Source: Impatiens glandulifera
Lineage: Eukaryota > Streptophyta > Magnoliopsida > Ericales > Balsaminaceae
Direction of reading: 5' to 3'
Assembly: GCF_907164915.1 (NCBI RefSeq)
Contig: NC_061862.1
Location: 81,743,718 to 81,807,717, forward strand
Length of the DNA stretch: 64,000 nt
Shown one piece after another: positions 11,511 through 23,739 of the stretch (the first letter of the stretch is position 1; each line of letters opens with the position of its first letter). The notes under the pieces are model-generated. The model ran no database searches and was not told where the DNA came from. It saw only the letters and a list, made by a program, of their open reading frames with translations. The position numbers and the translations under genes are program-made.

Positions 11511-12818
11511 TGTTAGGATCTAGGTAGCCGCTGGAGGACCAGGGTTGGACCGGTTAGCGATTCTCACTCGAAGGGTGGTGGTTAATCCGGTTAGAGATTA
11601 ACACCGGGGCTTCAATACCACACAACCTATCACAAACCCTTGAACTAGGTTCAAGTGCGGAAGATGTTTGCTTTCAGGTTGAAGCAGCACACTTGTATAA
11701 TAGGCAGAACCGGTTTGGAATGATGAAGGTTTAAGAGAATGGTGGGTCGGTTTCGGTAACCTGGTGATTCGGCTTGGATAAGGTTAAGTAGGTTATAATG
11801 GTACGGATCGGTTAGATAATGGAACCGCCAGAAAGTAAATGACAGAACAGATTTTATGGATGTTCGGAGATAAAACTCTTACGTCACCCCTTCCTCTCGA
11901 AACCGCGAGAAGGATATTCACTAAGGAATACAAGTGCAATCCGATCGAGACTTATTTCCTGCTCGATAACACTCTTACAATTTACACCGAAATTGTAAAA
12001 CACACACTTTTACTTTAGCACTTAGGCTTTCTAGAACAACACAGTCTTATCACTTGTAGAATAACTGCTCTTAGAATTTCTCACTTGTCTCACTGTATGT
12101 CTGTGTTACTTGTGTCTCTGTGTGTCACACATTTACTCTTCTTCAAATGCCCCTTTTATAGGTGAAATATGCCAACGGTCATATTTCACTACCTTGAATC
12201 TGATTGGCTGAGCAGGGGTGCAGATGTTCAGTGATTCAGAGATTCAGACCTGCATCGTTTCCTCAGACCTGATGGTCAACCTCAGACCTGGCAGTCTGTT
12301 CTTCCGGTATGTAAGACAAACCTGTTGGGTTTGTCTTTTACTCAATGTAGACACTGTCTGTTAGACAGTTGTCTGTACTTGAAAGATCTCCTTTCTGACT
12401 TATCCCGAAGTGGAAAGATCCTGTAGGACTGTCTTCTGCAGTCTGCAGACTTTCCTCAGACTTGTATGGATATGAAAGTGTTTAGTCTGTTCCTTTGGTA
12501 TCATTCTCAACAGATACCTGAATTGTCTTCTTGTACTGGTCGGTCATTCGACTTAACTGGATGGCTTCCGGTATGGGTGATATAACCGGACTTCTTCCGG
12601 TTATTCCTTTGCCTTGTGACTGGTCGGCTGTCTGATGTTTCCGGTTTTAAGCTTTGGCCGACCCTTTCTTTGTGCGGTTATATTTCAAGTGTTCCTGGTC
12701 GGTTTAATGACTTGACCGGATAGTTTTCTTTAGCCGGTTCTTTTGTTGGTCCGGTTCCTTGTTCCTACATGGAATATTTAAGTTAGGTTTATGTGAACCG
12801 GTCTAATTTTATCTAACA
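11511..12818 (-). repeat. 3' LTR, 1.3 kb
   Basis: Ends are TGTTAG...CTAACA on either strand. It shares long co-linear blocks with 39033-40205 in the opposite orientation, including the block TCTCGATCGGATTG and the block CTCGCGGTTTCGAGAGGAAG. Flanking bases GATAG and ATTTC do not match, as expected for one LTR of a longer element. Confidence 0.8.
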
Positions 12819-12963
12819 ATTTCTCCCTTTTTGATTATTTTATTTAAAATTATCAAAATCATGTAAGTTTGCAAACGTAGGCCGGTTGTTTTGTTTGTCC
12901 GGATTTTTGAAACTGACTTAGGAGAATTTTTCGAAAAATTTGGAGAAATTTTGAAAAAAAAAA

Positions 12964-13143
12964 TTTGGTTTAAAATTATCTTTTATCTTATCAATTTCTC
13001 CCTTTTTGATTATTTTATTTAAAATTATCAAAACCAAGTAAAGATGCAAAAGATGGCCGGTTTCAAAAATAGCTTTATATATATGATAGATAACCGAAAA
13101 TAATATATAGGAATACAAAGACAAGTGTAGGTAAAGGAAAGAG
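12964..13143 (+). repeat. Left arm of a 180-bp inverted repeat
   Basis: Inverted partner of 14491-14670. The two 180-bp arms differ at a single base that I could find (AAGTAAAGATGC versus AAGTAGAGATGC). The arm contains a second polypurine-like tract, on the minus strand CAAAAAGGGAGAAATTGA, diverged from the one at 12819. It ends inside GTAGGTAAAGGAAAGAG at its inner side. Confidence 0.85.
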
Positions 13144-14515
13144 AGCCCCTATTCCGAGTCCGAGAAGTCATATATGTTCCGCTTTTTTTCGCTGGTTGCG
13201 GTCGACTGGCCGATCCGGAGGCTCGTTGTTTTGTGGGCCGCCGATGTAGGTGCACTTCAGCTTCTTCTTCAATGTTAGTAGCCTGATCTGGTATACTCTC
13301 GATAACCGTTTCAGTTACCACATTCAGCAAGTCGGCCACTTGAGCTTTCTTCGAGGATTCTCTTTTCCGCTTTGCCGGTATCGAAGAGGCAGCGGTTTCC
13401 TTCTTCTTTTTGTTAGCGGTTGCATAGCCTTCTAGCCTCTGACTTTCCCTTTCTAACCGCGCAGCATCCTTCGCAGCTTGAGCGGCTGCCTTCTTTGCAA
13501 GTCCCGGGAACTTGGCCTCTGCCCTTCAAATTCGCTCGGCTTCCTCTCCCTCTTTGGTAAGTTGCGATGGTCGCGGTGCCTCCTTCTCTTTTCTTGCTTC
13601 GTCGTCCAGCGCATCCTGGACCTTCTTAGCCGCTCGGGCATCGGCCTCCACAGCCGCGGCATCCGCATTCATCTTAGCATTCAGCAGTTCGGTAACTTGC
13701 GCTGAGAGCGCCTTGAGTTCGGCCTCGAGACCCTCATTTTTCTTCTCAAGTTCGGAGACCCGTCCGAGTGTTGTGCCGACCAGGTCCCCAGCAACCTCTG
13801 TCAATCGTTGATCGGTCTCTCTTTCAAGCCGGTCAAAGTTTTCTTTTAACTCGGAAGTCCTATCTTCCAAAATCACGGTTCGCTTAAGATGTTTGCTGCG
13901 CAGAACCGCTTCTTCCCGTTGATCATCGTCTATTTCTGAGAACCGGTCCTTTGTTCTTTCTAAAAGTTGCCTTGTAGTGTTGGCGAACTTGAGTGCCGAG
14001 CAAACGGTTCTTTGGAATTTCTCTTTCAAAGGGAAAACCTCGGAGTCTTCAAACTCTTGAAAGCGGCTCTCAACCCATTCTTTTGTGAAGCCCGGTTCGG
14101 AGACTTCCGGTTGTGTAAGTGGAGATTGCCCGGTGAGAGGAGGGTCCGCCCTTTCATCGGATTCCTCTGTTGCCGAATTCGCCCTTGGAGGTGTTGGACA
14201 GTGATCTGGACTCGTATCGATCCGGGGAGCTGTATAGACCGGTATTTCCCTTTGACCGTATATTGCCTCCAGCCGGTCAATTTCTTGGATGAGGTCTCCT
14301 TTGGCTTTTTCAAGCCTTTCCAACACCATCGGTGTTAAGGTGTCCTCCTCCGATGCTTCCTCTTCGAACTTCGCCGTAATCTTCCGGATGCGTATGGTTA
14401 GCTTTCGTAACTGTGCTCGCGGTTTTAAGAGGTAAGTTCGGTGTAGTACCTCTTCAATGGTATCGGATGACTTTACCTCTTCAATGGTACCTCTTTCCTT
14501 TACCTACACTTGTCT
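13028..14515 (-). pseudogene. Coiled-coil ORF of an LTR element, one nonsense codon
   Basis: A continuous minus-strand frame of ~490 codons from the TAG-bounded VKERGTIEEV at ~14515 to the stop near 13028, broken only by TGA at 13526-13528. An internal ATG at 14329 starts a 267-codon part. Features in order: basic RAQLRKLTIRIRKI; acidic, proline-rich linker (residues ~95-145); heptad-rich segments such as LERTKDRFSEIDD, RVSELEKKNEGLEAELK; an alanine/lysine-rich AAKKVQDALDDEARKEKEA; then KRKRESSKKAQ. No zinc knuckle or enzyme motif. GC content is clearly above its surroundings. Its place just before the polypurine tract is that of the env-like extra ORF of Sireviruses; that identity is inference. 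The start is lost in the inverted arm. Confidence 0.5.
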
Positions 14516-14670
14516 TTGTATTCCTATATATTATTTTCGGTTATCTATCATATATATAAAGCTATTTTTGAAACCGGCCATCTTTTGCATCTCTACTTGG
14601 TTTTGATAATTTTAAATAAAATAATCAAAAAGGGAGAAATTGATAAGATAAAAGATAATTTTAAACCAAA
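14491..14670 (-). repeat. Right arm of the 180-bp inverted repeat
   Basis: Reverse complement of 12964-13143 with one visible difference. It lies at the 5' (truncated) side of the coiled-coil ORF, so the 3' untranslated sequence of the element is present at both ends of the ORF in opposite orientation. Confidence 0.85.
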
Positions 14671-14940
14671 AATTATCTTTTATCTTATTAGATAGGATAT
14701 TCCAAATTTTTTTTTGAGTGTCGGATACGGTAAAACGGGTATTGAATATCGACAAAAGAGGTATCGTTGACTTTTTATGGGGTTGACCAATCCGATACGA
14801 TTTAAATACGACTTGGATACATTTTTAAATACGTTTCGGGTAATTTAAAAAAAATAAAAATGGTAAGAGGACATGTATTTTGAAAATAAAACTAATCCTA
14901 ACATAATATTTCTTCCTCTTGACTGAAGCCTCCTTATCTA

Positions 14941-15381
14941 AGAATGACAATTTGAAACTGTCCCGCGAAAACCGTACTGAATTGCCCCATTTGGGACGGT
15001 TTTCCTCCGAAACTGAACGGGGATGGGGCAGGGATGGTATTTGTATCCCCTGTCCCGCCCCGATTTCACCACGATCACCATAAATATAATTAAATATATT
15101 AAATCACTAACATATTTATTTATTATATTTTATAAGAGTACTAAAGTTATTTCTTTATAATAATATAAAATTTTAATATATTAATCAATTCGTTTATATA
15201 ATTTTATTGTATAATTTTTATTTATTTTTAAAAAAAAATTATTAACTGTGCCTCGTGGAATTTCTCGAAACAAAAAAAAACGAACAGAGCGGGTATAATA
15301 TTATAAAAATCCTCAAAATTAAAACGAGGCGGGGATGATAAATGTATTTTCCGCCCGAACCGCCCTCATTGTCATCCCTAC
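14941..15381. mobile_element. GC-rich-ended MITE-like element
   Basis: Left end AGAATGACAAT...CTGTCCCGCG; right end, reverse-complemented, AGGGATGACAATGAGGGCGG. Both ends carry GGGGATGGGG/GGCGGGGATGA words, while the middle is AT-rich and non-coding. This is the layout of a common plant non-autonomous DNA element class; the superfamily is not decided. It sits in the split intron of the RPT2 pseudogene. Confidence 0.5.
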
Positions 15382-17000
15382 TCTATCTCTCTCTTACTCA
15401 TATCTTCAACGCTCATCGATGGACAGCCACTACTAACTTGTATAGCTTCACTGTTCTCTTATATTCATATATTTAACTGTTAAATATTAATTTTAGCCTA
15501 AATATTAATTATATTTAGTATTTAGTAATTACTATTTTAGCACATTTATTTAGTATATACTATTTAGCCGAGTGGTTTAATATATATATATTATAGGGAT
15601 AAAGGTAAGATTCATATTAAGTTATTAATAACTCTTAATATATTTTATATATTATATATTTTATAATTATAATTTTTAATAATATACGTATCGTATTCTC
15701 GTATCTTATAATCAAGTGAAAACATGTTGTAATGGACACTGCACACAATGTAAGCTCTCCCTCTATATTGTAAAAACTATTGTAACAAAAAAATGAAGAA
15801 AAAAGCATGTTCATCATCCATAGTCATTTTTTTATTGTTCTGTTCCTAGGTTCTCTCTGTTGTTGGTCTTCTACAAGATTGAAGTGGATCCTATGGTGTA
15901 TGTAATGAAAGTAGAGAAGGCTCCTTTAGAATCATATGCAGATGATATATGTGGGTTAGCAGATACATGAAATTTCACATGTGGTCATCTATTCCTTGAT
16001 CATCTATGCATGGAGTTGTTTTTAATACCTAAATGTCTAGATTTCTTATCTAATTTCTACATATAAATAGTTGTTTGCCTTTTTTTTTTCTTTTCTTTAA
16101 TCTCTTTCCCAATCTCATTTTATCTGAAAAGAATCTTAAATCTTTAGGCCCCAAATTATGACGGATCTTTGTGTCAAATTATCACCCTTTGCATATTACA
16201 ATTAAAATTTGTCACCTTGTTAACACTTTCAATAAATAACATGAAATTTCGAAATGGATTGGATGGAACACTCAAAACCTTTTTCAGGCAGTTGCAAACT
16301 CTACATCAGCTACGTTCTTATGCAACGTTGGAAGTGAATTGATTCAAAAGTATCTGGGGGATGGTCCAAATCTGGTCAGAGAATTTTTTCGTGTAGCGGA
16401 TGATCTATCACCTTCAATTGTTTCATTGATGAATTGATGCTGTTGGTAGTTACTAAAAGGTACACCTTCCCCATATTTATCACCTTTATGAATTGCAATT
16501 ATTAATGTAGTTGTTGCTTCAACCAGATATGATGCTCATTGTGAAAGCATGTTGGAATTGCTTAATCAGCTGTGGATGGTTTTTGACTCCAGAGGTGATG
16601 TTAAAGTGATTCTTGCTACAAATAAAATCGAAAGCCTTAGATCCTACCCTTCTCCGTCCGTCCTGGTCGAATAGATAGGAAAATAGAATTTCCTCTTCGA
16701 GACATCAAGACAAAGAGAAGAATATTTCAGTGACGATGAGTTTTTTGGAGCTGATATAAAGACAATATGTACTGAAGCTGGTTTGCTAGCTTTAAGAGAC
16801 GCATGAAGGTAAGGCAATTAAACAGTGAAAACTTCTATAAAATTAGTACAACTTGAATTAGTAAACTCAAGTTTAAGTAAATTCTGTAATGGTATCTTAT
16901 GCTCACATGATTCTAGGTCACACATCCAGACTTCAAAAATGCCAAGGATAAGGTCATGTTCAAGAAGAAAGAGGGAGTTCCTGAAGGGTTCTACATGTGA

Positions 17001-17597
17001 AGACAAAGATCCTGAGTATATTATCTGGCTCCAGAAAACATTTTTTATGTAACCATGGTGTGAGTCATTTATATTTCCATTCTATTTTTTTGTCTTAATA
17101 ATCTATTATTTGTAAAATATTTGCAAGAAATTTAAATTTTGATTGTATTTCTCCCTTTTCCAAACGTGAACAAGAAAGAAACAGAAAAAAAAAAAAACAT
17201 TGCAATCCGAAAATACACATATAAAGTGAATCTTTTAGTGCAGATGGGTAAAGAGTTAGGATGGAAGAACAATAGATTCATGTCCTGAATGGGGAGATGA
17301 ATTGGGATGGAAAAACAATTATTGTTACGGTTAATGTACATGACAAATTCTCGGCAACAAGTAATGATCGCATTACAAAAGAAACAGTTTCTTGGATTTT
17401 TTAAAACTAAACCGGAGGCAATGGGATATGAGCCACAAAAATGAGACAATAAATAGAGTAATATGATTAAAAGATGCATCCAAGATAAATTACATTATAA
17501 TTTTCTGTTTATATTCTATTATAATTGATATACAAAAAGAATAAATCAGGTATAACAAACTGATTCTACACAAAATGATTAAACATCATCATCTATG
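17001..17597. other. Spacer between RPT2 relic and LRR gene
   Basis: Contains the likely 3' UTR of the minus-strand LRR gene and degraded sequence. Open frames here lack coding character. Confidence 0.5.
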
Positions 17598-20500
17598 TTA
17601 TGGTTCATCATCATAAGGTTCATATGTGGCGCCCCCCAACAATGGAAGTATGAAAATAGACTTTCCATTGATACTAAACTCATCCAGAAACGAAATATCA
17701 TATGCTTTATCAGACCAAGTGTTTCCAGTCAAATCAACATGCTCAAGTTTACCTATTCAAATAAAATAAAAGTCACCTTGCTTAGTTCGTAGATTTAGTT
17801 AATTCTATCAAATACAGGATTGTGTAAAGATCATTTAAATGAACCCAATAATTCTACAATGTGATGATCATTCAACTTTCAGTTTGAATAAATATCTCAA
17901 TCTAGACCAAGCAATAGACCCAACCTTAAGTTTACTATAGGTCATATATATAAATTCTTAATCTTGGATTCAAGCATAATAATACCTTTTGCAATTTTCA
18001 TGGCGGAGCATATTTCTGACAAGGATTCCACAGGCATAAAGTTGAAACCAGCCTTGACGATAGCTAGTTGTGGTGCTCGTGAAATGAGCTTTTTTAGGAA
18101 AATCACCATCCCAATGCCACCACGATTTTTACTGTGCAAAATTACTGGTGAGCATTTAAATATTCACTAAATAGTCAATACAGGTTTTTAAGGAAATTGA
18201 TTATCATTTTTACCTTATGTTGATAGAAACAAGATTCAAATCTGTTCTTATTTCTTCCACTGCTTCTAGAAAGCCATTTGAGCCAAGTCCAATTTCTTCA
18301 ATATCAAGTACTTGAATACCTATGCCCAAGAATTTGCCTAGAGATCTCCCAATTGGTCTGGATTATTTTACAATTTTAATCAGTACACTTATGTAAAAAG
18401 AATAAAAAGATTCGAGGAATTAAGAAAATTACTGACCTGCCTAAGTCATTTTCCCTAATTGAGAGAGATTGTAATGGTCTCTTCAAGGTTGAAAGGCCAG
18501 TTAAAAGTTCGTCAACTCCTTCTGAGGAAAGGTCACAATTTTCAACTTTCAAATTGGCAATACCAGAATGTCTCTTTGACAACTCAACCAGGACCGGAAC
18601 TAAATTCCTGAGAGTCAGATAAACCTTCTAAGATATTACACTAATTAGGTCAAAATAAAGCCAGAATCACGTAAAAAAAAGAAAAGAAAAGTGGAATGTC
18701 AAATTAACCAGACTTTATTCCTTGGTCCTCAATAGGATTGTCACTTATATCAAGAGTCTCCAATTTCGGCATATAGAATAGAGCATTCTGCAAATTCTTA
18801 ATGTCATTACCATGTAAATTGCATGCCCTGAAATAGAGAAATACCCTTGTCACCTAAATAACAAGCAGAGAAGATAAATTGACAATAATCTGAAAAAATA
18901 GTGTTTTTGAAATGTGTCGGGGCTATAAGAAATATAAAGTGGTGGTTGCCTAGAGCTTGTTTGATCTTGGGTTATTTCCAAATAATCCTTTATCACATCA
19001 CATATTCTTTCAATAATCAAATCATGAACCAAAATACCCCTACTTTCATTTATAATAAAATTTCAGTTTTAAATACAAAAAGATATTTAATTTAACCAAA
19101 ATAATATACTTTTCATCAAACAAGATTTTGAATCATAATCCAAATTTCTTCAAATAACCCAAGATCAAACAAGCTCCTAGAAGATATCCAAGGCCATTTG
19201 AACCACATCAGCCATGTGGAGAAGTAAATTAATCTCACTAATGTTAAAAACATAATATGCATGCCCAAAAGTCACAGGCATCTTGACATGAACAACCAAA
19301 TTAGAGAACTCCTATATACATTCATACTATATATTAAAGAAGTACACCTGGTCACAAAAAAAAGGAAGAAACAAACAAACCTTAGATTCAGTAAAGAAAG
19401 TAAACTTAATGATTTTTCTATCTCCAGAGACGGATTGGACAAGACTGTTGAACTACATCTAAAATGAGTCATCCAACCAGTTATCTGCAATATTTCAATA
19501 AGATACTTATCTAGTATTAGTTTTTAAATGCATAAGAACTGAAGCTGTAAATAAATGGACACACATTATTTTCTGAAAGGTCAAGAGATACTATTCTCGA
19601 AGAATCATCAAGTAACGTGGTGAGAACCATTCCTGCGTCATTAGGCCCAAGTCGGTCATCACTGAAAGTTAAGGAAGATAGCAACCTGAAACAAGGCAGA
19701 GACTGTTTGGTTAGGTAATATGCATGTTTTCTAGAGAGAGCACTGAAAACACAATACACATGAAATACAATAAAATTGTACAAAAAAGAAGGAACAAAAC
19801 CTTCCAGAAGCTAGAAATGTAGCTATTCCCCGAGGTGACGAGGTTTGGTTTGATTCACTAAACCTTGATGACTTAATTGCAAAATGCTTGATTCCATGCG
19901 TTTGCAGACCCTTTTTTAGTAGAGAAAGACAAATTTCATCTACTAAACTCGAAGAGAGTTTGCAGTGACTAAGTGCAATGGATTTTAGAGTTTCGTTGTT
20001 CTGTCTCAGAAGTCTGCATAATCCATTGACCTGTATGTATGCCCAATAAAAAGTTGGAACCTCATTGCTAATATGTAGGATTGACATCTAAGCCCTGAGA
20101 TCGTCTATTACACAAATCAACATTCAGAAGCTATTGCATAAACAGAACAAGACTACTGTTGATACTTATCTGGAACTTTAAAAAACTTGACAAGATAAAT
20201 GAATAGCTGGAAAAATATAAATCTAATGGCAGCGAATGAAAATATTTGTTATAATTGGACTAGATAACACCGTTGTATATTTGATCTTCCTTTTCACACC
20301 TACTTTCTCAGTCTTTAAAAATATTTATTCCTTTACAAAATTAATAAGAAGGGGATACTATAGAAAAAAACTAATATGAAGGGAATATATGACAGACAAA
20401 ATTAACTGGACCATTTCAGTGGCATGGCATCTACAAGCACCTACAAAGACTTCATGTAACAAGAGGCAACCCGGAGAATCTTACATTTCTAGTAGATTGT

Positions 20501-23500
20501 GAAGCAAATAGAGAAAACTAAGCATGTGGAAGGGGGGGTTTCGAGAAGTCAGAAGTGTAAGAACATCCACAAGACATGAAACAAATCAGCAATTCCTCAA
20601 TCAATAGGGAAGTTTACAAAGTGCTTATATCCAATCAACAACGAATTAATTTGACTTGTTCATGTAAAAATAAGGGCTCTCACAAATTAAGATAGCATAC
20701 CTGAGATGGCTAATTTAAATATGCTCATTGGAAAATGGTTGAAAATCAGCCAAGGTAAGCTAGATTTACTTGTATGTGAACACTTTATTTGAATTTATGA
20801 AATTGATTATGTTAAAATAATGACATATGTATGAGATTTATGCAAATGAGTTGTAGCTTGATGATAGTTACCTCATTTTCCAAATGCACTCAATGTCTAA
20901 TGCAAAATCATGGTTAATATGTTTTGTTGGGCTTGCATTACGAAAAAAATACAGGTTTTCAGGCTTAAGAAACTACACTGTATATTTTACTAAAGTGACT
21001 ACTACTTTTATTTTAATGCTACGACATGACAATGTTCTTATTATATAATGTAGATTGTGTGCAAATCAATGAGTCCTGCTGCTTTAGAAAGGAGGGTGTA
21101 TAGTACACAATAGTGTAACCATCTATTAAGTTAAGAAATTTGTCAGAATTTGGCAGCAATAGCATTTGAAAATAAGCTAAAACACAAAAACTAACAATTT
21201 GTAAATTAGTAATTCATTTCTGATATTAGTATATTTCTTTATGGTTAAATGGAAAAATGTAATATTCTAATATTTTAATCTAATGAAAAAATGATTCATA
21301 TCACATGTCATCTTCCCTCTGTCCTTTACGTGTCATCCCTTGGGTATTTGTACCCGTATCTGTATAGGATACTCCAAAAAAAAAATTCAAAAGTATCCGT
21401 GCTACTTAGGGTATCTCTGGTACATGTGACACATAAGCATGTGGATAATTAGGTAAGTTATCATTCTTCGTGGTGCTCTAGTTCAGATCGACCAATCTTA
21501 AAATAAGAGTAACTTAAAAAATGTGAGACCATACATGTTCCTTAGACTTTATCCACCAAAGCTCCAGACCTTTCAGTCTACTGTTGTTTAACAAACTCTG
21601 CAAAAGAAGCAAATAGATGCATAAAAGAACATGGAAAATTATCTAGTAGCTTTTAAATTAATTATAATAACAGATCTCTTTCTTGTAGTTTCCTTCAACT
21701 CTAGCAGTGTAAATTCACCCATATAGCAACATCCTAAAGAGGACACATGTTCTATTCTTTTTCACCATTCGTGCTAAGGATAGACATTTTATTGGAACAG
21801 GAACTATTCACAACTGCAATTACAGAATTGAGCTGAATTTATTCATACCCATCAGTTACTTAGCAGCATCACATAAGAAATTTCTTTTCCTCTCTTCGTG
21901 ATAGGTCACGTAGAAGGAAAATATATTGGAGGAGAATTGGGTTTCAAACCATTCCAATAAGCTCCCAAATATACCATATTCTTTAATATCTTAGTGGGGT
22001 TACAATACTCAAACTCAAAATAACATAAAATAAAATAATTACACTAAATGGCCAATGGTATAACATGTGAGACTAGCATGCCATTATTTGTCCAGAAAGA
22101 TTCCTAATCAAAATTTATCAATGTTCAAAGATAAACCAAAATCATTATGCATAATATCATTCCAAACATTGAACATAAACATGATATTTTCCATCTTTGG
22201 CATGACTTACACAAATTTCTTCGCTGCAAAGAACATTTTGCAGACTGAGGTATCTGCACAAAAGCAAAATTATTGAAAGAATTTTTAATTTTTTTTTTTG
22301 GAATAGAAACAAAAATGAGGACAAATAGGACATTGAGAGAGACAAAATAAGGACAAGTAGGAAACTCAAAACAATGTATGGAAATCAAGCATTAAATGGA
22401 ACTGTCTTTATCATATTCTCTTTTGCCTCTAAATTTGTTTTTTCATATATATGTTTCCCCCAATGAGGATAGGCAATAGAAAAAAAATATGAAACCTGTG
22501 AACTAACAACCCTACAGAAGTTACCTCGCAAATGCACCAAATTTGTGGCAATGGTAAGACAGCTTAGAAAAGTTGCACTGTGAGACACCAAGTGGGCATT
22601 CATAACCAATTGCATTCAAAATGGATTCTACACCAACAAAACAATGATTGAATGAGATTCATTTTGCATTAGTTCCCAATAGAAGAATGAATCAATAATG
22701 AGATCAACATTTTGGTTCTGCATATAAAGTGAATAAAAGAGAAGGAAAAACTCTTGCGAACATACCTACCTGAAACAGGTATATCACCCACATAGCCATC
22801 AAAAGAAGGGATCAAAGCTATTGCTGCCGCTTCATCCAAGCAACTGTTTGAGTCAACACGAAACAACCTCTAATTAATAGTGGAAAATAATAAAATTAAC
22901 CATATCCATTATCAATTCTATACTTTTATGTATGGGACAATTGATAGGTTGTTGGGATTTTGGGTTTTTGGGTTTCAAATGGAGTTGATAGGATTATAAG
23001 GGGCATAAGTTATTTGTAAATGATTTCATCGTTGTGCTCAAACGACGTAAAATTTGTTTAAACATGTAGGCTAATCTCGTTTCTTAAGAAAAAAACGTAC
23101 TTCTGCAAATGTTTTTCCCAGTAGATCTGCTGCCAGTCCATGGTCATCTCACTTTGCTCCTCCCTACTTCTTCCCAACCAATCCACTTTTGTCTTCCTTC
23201 TATGATGATTAGGCCAACGTGATTCATACAATTTCTTCCACAATACATCAAAGTCCATACACCTGACATATCAATTATCATTCATCACCATGTTCAAAAA
23301 CACTGAACAAAGAAGCACAATTCTCGCCAACCTTTTGCGTTTCCTCTTATTTCTAAAGCCCACATCAACAGATTCAACACTGTCCACATCCTTGTCTTCA
23401 CATGGACTGATCCAAAAACAGTTGAGTTTAATGATTCAAATTAAGTACTATCAAGTAATGGTGAAAACAGTCGAATATATATATATATATACTGCTTACA

Positions 23501-23739
23501 GCTCCTCCTGTATTTTCTGAAGGGAAACTGCAGGTAACTTGGCCAGCAGGCAATCAAACAAATAAGAAGGAATTTCATAGAGACTCGGAATAAGGTCGTC
23601 TTCTGCAGCGAGAATTTAGAGGAATAAGAAGTTAGATCCTTTATTGAAGAAGCAGTATGCCGTATTTGAAGTTACCATGAAGAACATATTTCTTGATTGC
23701 GTCGATGCAAAGAGAGACTAGAGATGGAACTTCGCCCAT
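17598..23739 (-). CDS. Leucine-rich repeat (RNI-like) protein with Elongin-A-like N-terminus
   Basis: Sixteen exons (5' to 3'): 23676-23739, 23500-23602, 23332-23406, 23101-23262, 22770-22843, 22525-22627, 22181-22253, 21535-21597, 19801-20030, 19565-19685, 19381-19484, 18714-18827, 18437-18607, 18214-18357, 17986-18131, 17598-17752. They join to 1902 nt (633 aa), all GT-AG, no stop before TAA at 17598-17600. Residues ~1-60 (SLYEIPSYLFDCLLAKLPAVSL) followed at ~80 by DFDVLWKKLYESRWP and DWQQIYWEKHLQ resemble the Elongin-A/SIII pattern of a degenerate F-box-like helix plus W-rich segment. Residues ~245-600 hold ribonuclease-inhibitor-type LRRs (SLDLSENN, LETLDISDNP, LKVENCDLSS, LSIRENDLG, LVSINISKN, LEHVDLTGN). 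A nuclear or ubiquitin-ligase adaptor role is only inference. The gene looks intact. Confidence 0.88.
18953..19176. mobile_element. Tourist-like MITE in LRR gene intron 11
   Basis: 224 bp with 23-bp inverted ends without mismatch (GAGCTTGTTTGATCTTGGGT then TAT), flanked by the 3-bp direct repeat CTA (18950-18952 and 19177-19179). Three-base TSDs and a G-rich TIR fit PIF/Harbinger-derived MITEs. The perfect ends suggest recent insertion. Confidence 0.8.
20031..21534 (-). other. Large intron 8 of the LRR gene
   Basis: A 1.5-kb intron without an open frame of interest. It contains a short block (about 21350-21420) with GTATTTGTACCCGTATC, related in wording to 14715-14790; a shared dispersed repeat is likely. 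Confidence 0.5.

Larger units (their letters stand above)
11511..14670 (-). mobile_element. 5'-truncated LTR retrotransposon (minus strand)
   Basis: 11511-12818 (1308 bp) is an LTR. Read on the minus strand it begins TGTTAGATAAAATTAG and ends GATCCTAACA. It is preceded on that strand by AAAAAGGGAGAAAT, a polypurine tract, so it is the 3' LTR. The internal part runs to about 14670 and holds a coiled-coil ORF but no protease, integrase or RT. No second LTR follows, so the 5' side is lost. The LTR is rich in CCGGTT/GACCGG words. A same-family solo LTR lies at 39033-40205. Sirevirus-type copia elements carry an extra ORF at this position, but assignment is inference. Confidence 0.72.
10909..17000 (+). 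pseudogene. RPT2: 26S proteasome AAA-ATPase subunit RPT2 (Rpn/Rpt base subunit 4) pseudogene, split by transposons
   Basis: Pieces in order: exon 10909-11063 (DRSKVDD, then VGNLEELIDENHAI, then VLMHNK); exon from 15850 (VLSVVGLLQD, VMKVEKAPLESYAD); from 16288 ([32 protein letters not shown]); 16529-16810 ([25 protein letters not shown]); and 16917-17000 (MFKKKEGVPEGFYM then TGA). The family is about 440 aa and unfolds ubiquitinated substrates. Here the N-terminus and the Walker A exon are missing, and there are several single-base frameshifts (for example near 10984, 15880 and 16425). Introns lie at exon junctions of the ordinary gene, so this is a decayed gene copy, not a retrocopy. The first intron holds an LTR element and a MITE; an LTR relic ends exactly at 10908. 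Confidence 0.85.

Noticed and set aside
13478..14338. Plus-strand open frames opposite the coiled-coil ORF
   Set aside because: GC-rich antisense shadows with no start context or domain.
14505..14695. 61-codon plus-strand frame and its twin at 12918-13124 (minus)
   Set aside because: The same sequence read from the two inverted arms; AT-rich with no domain.
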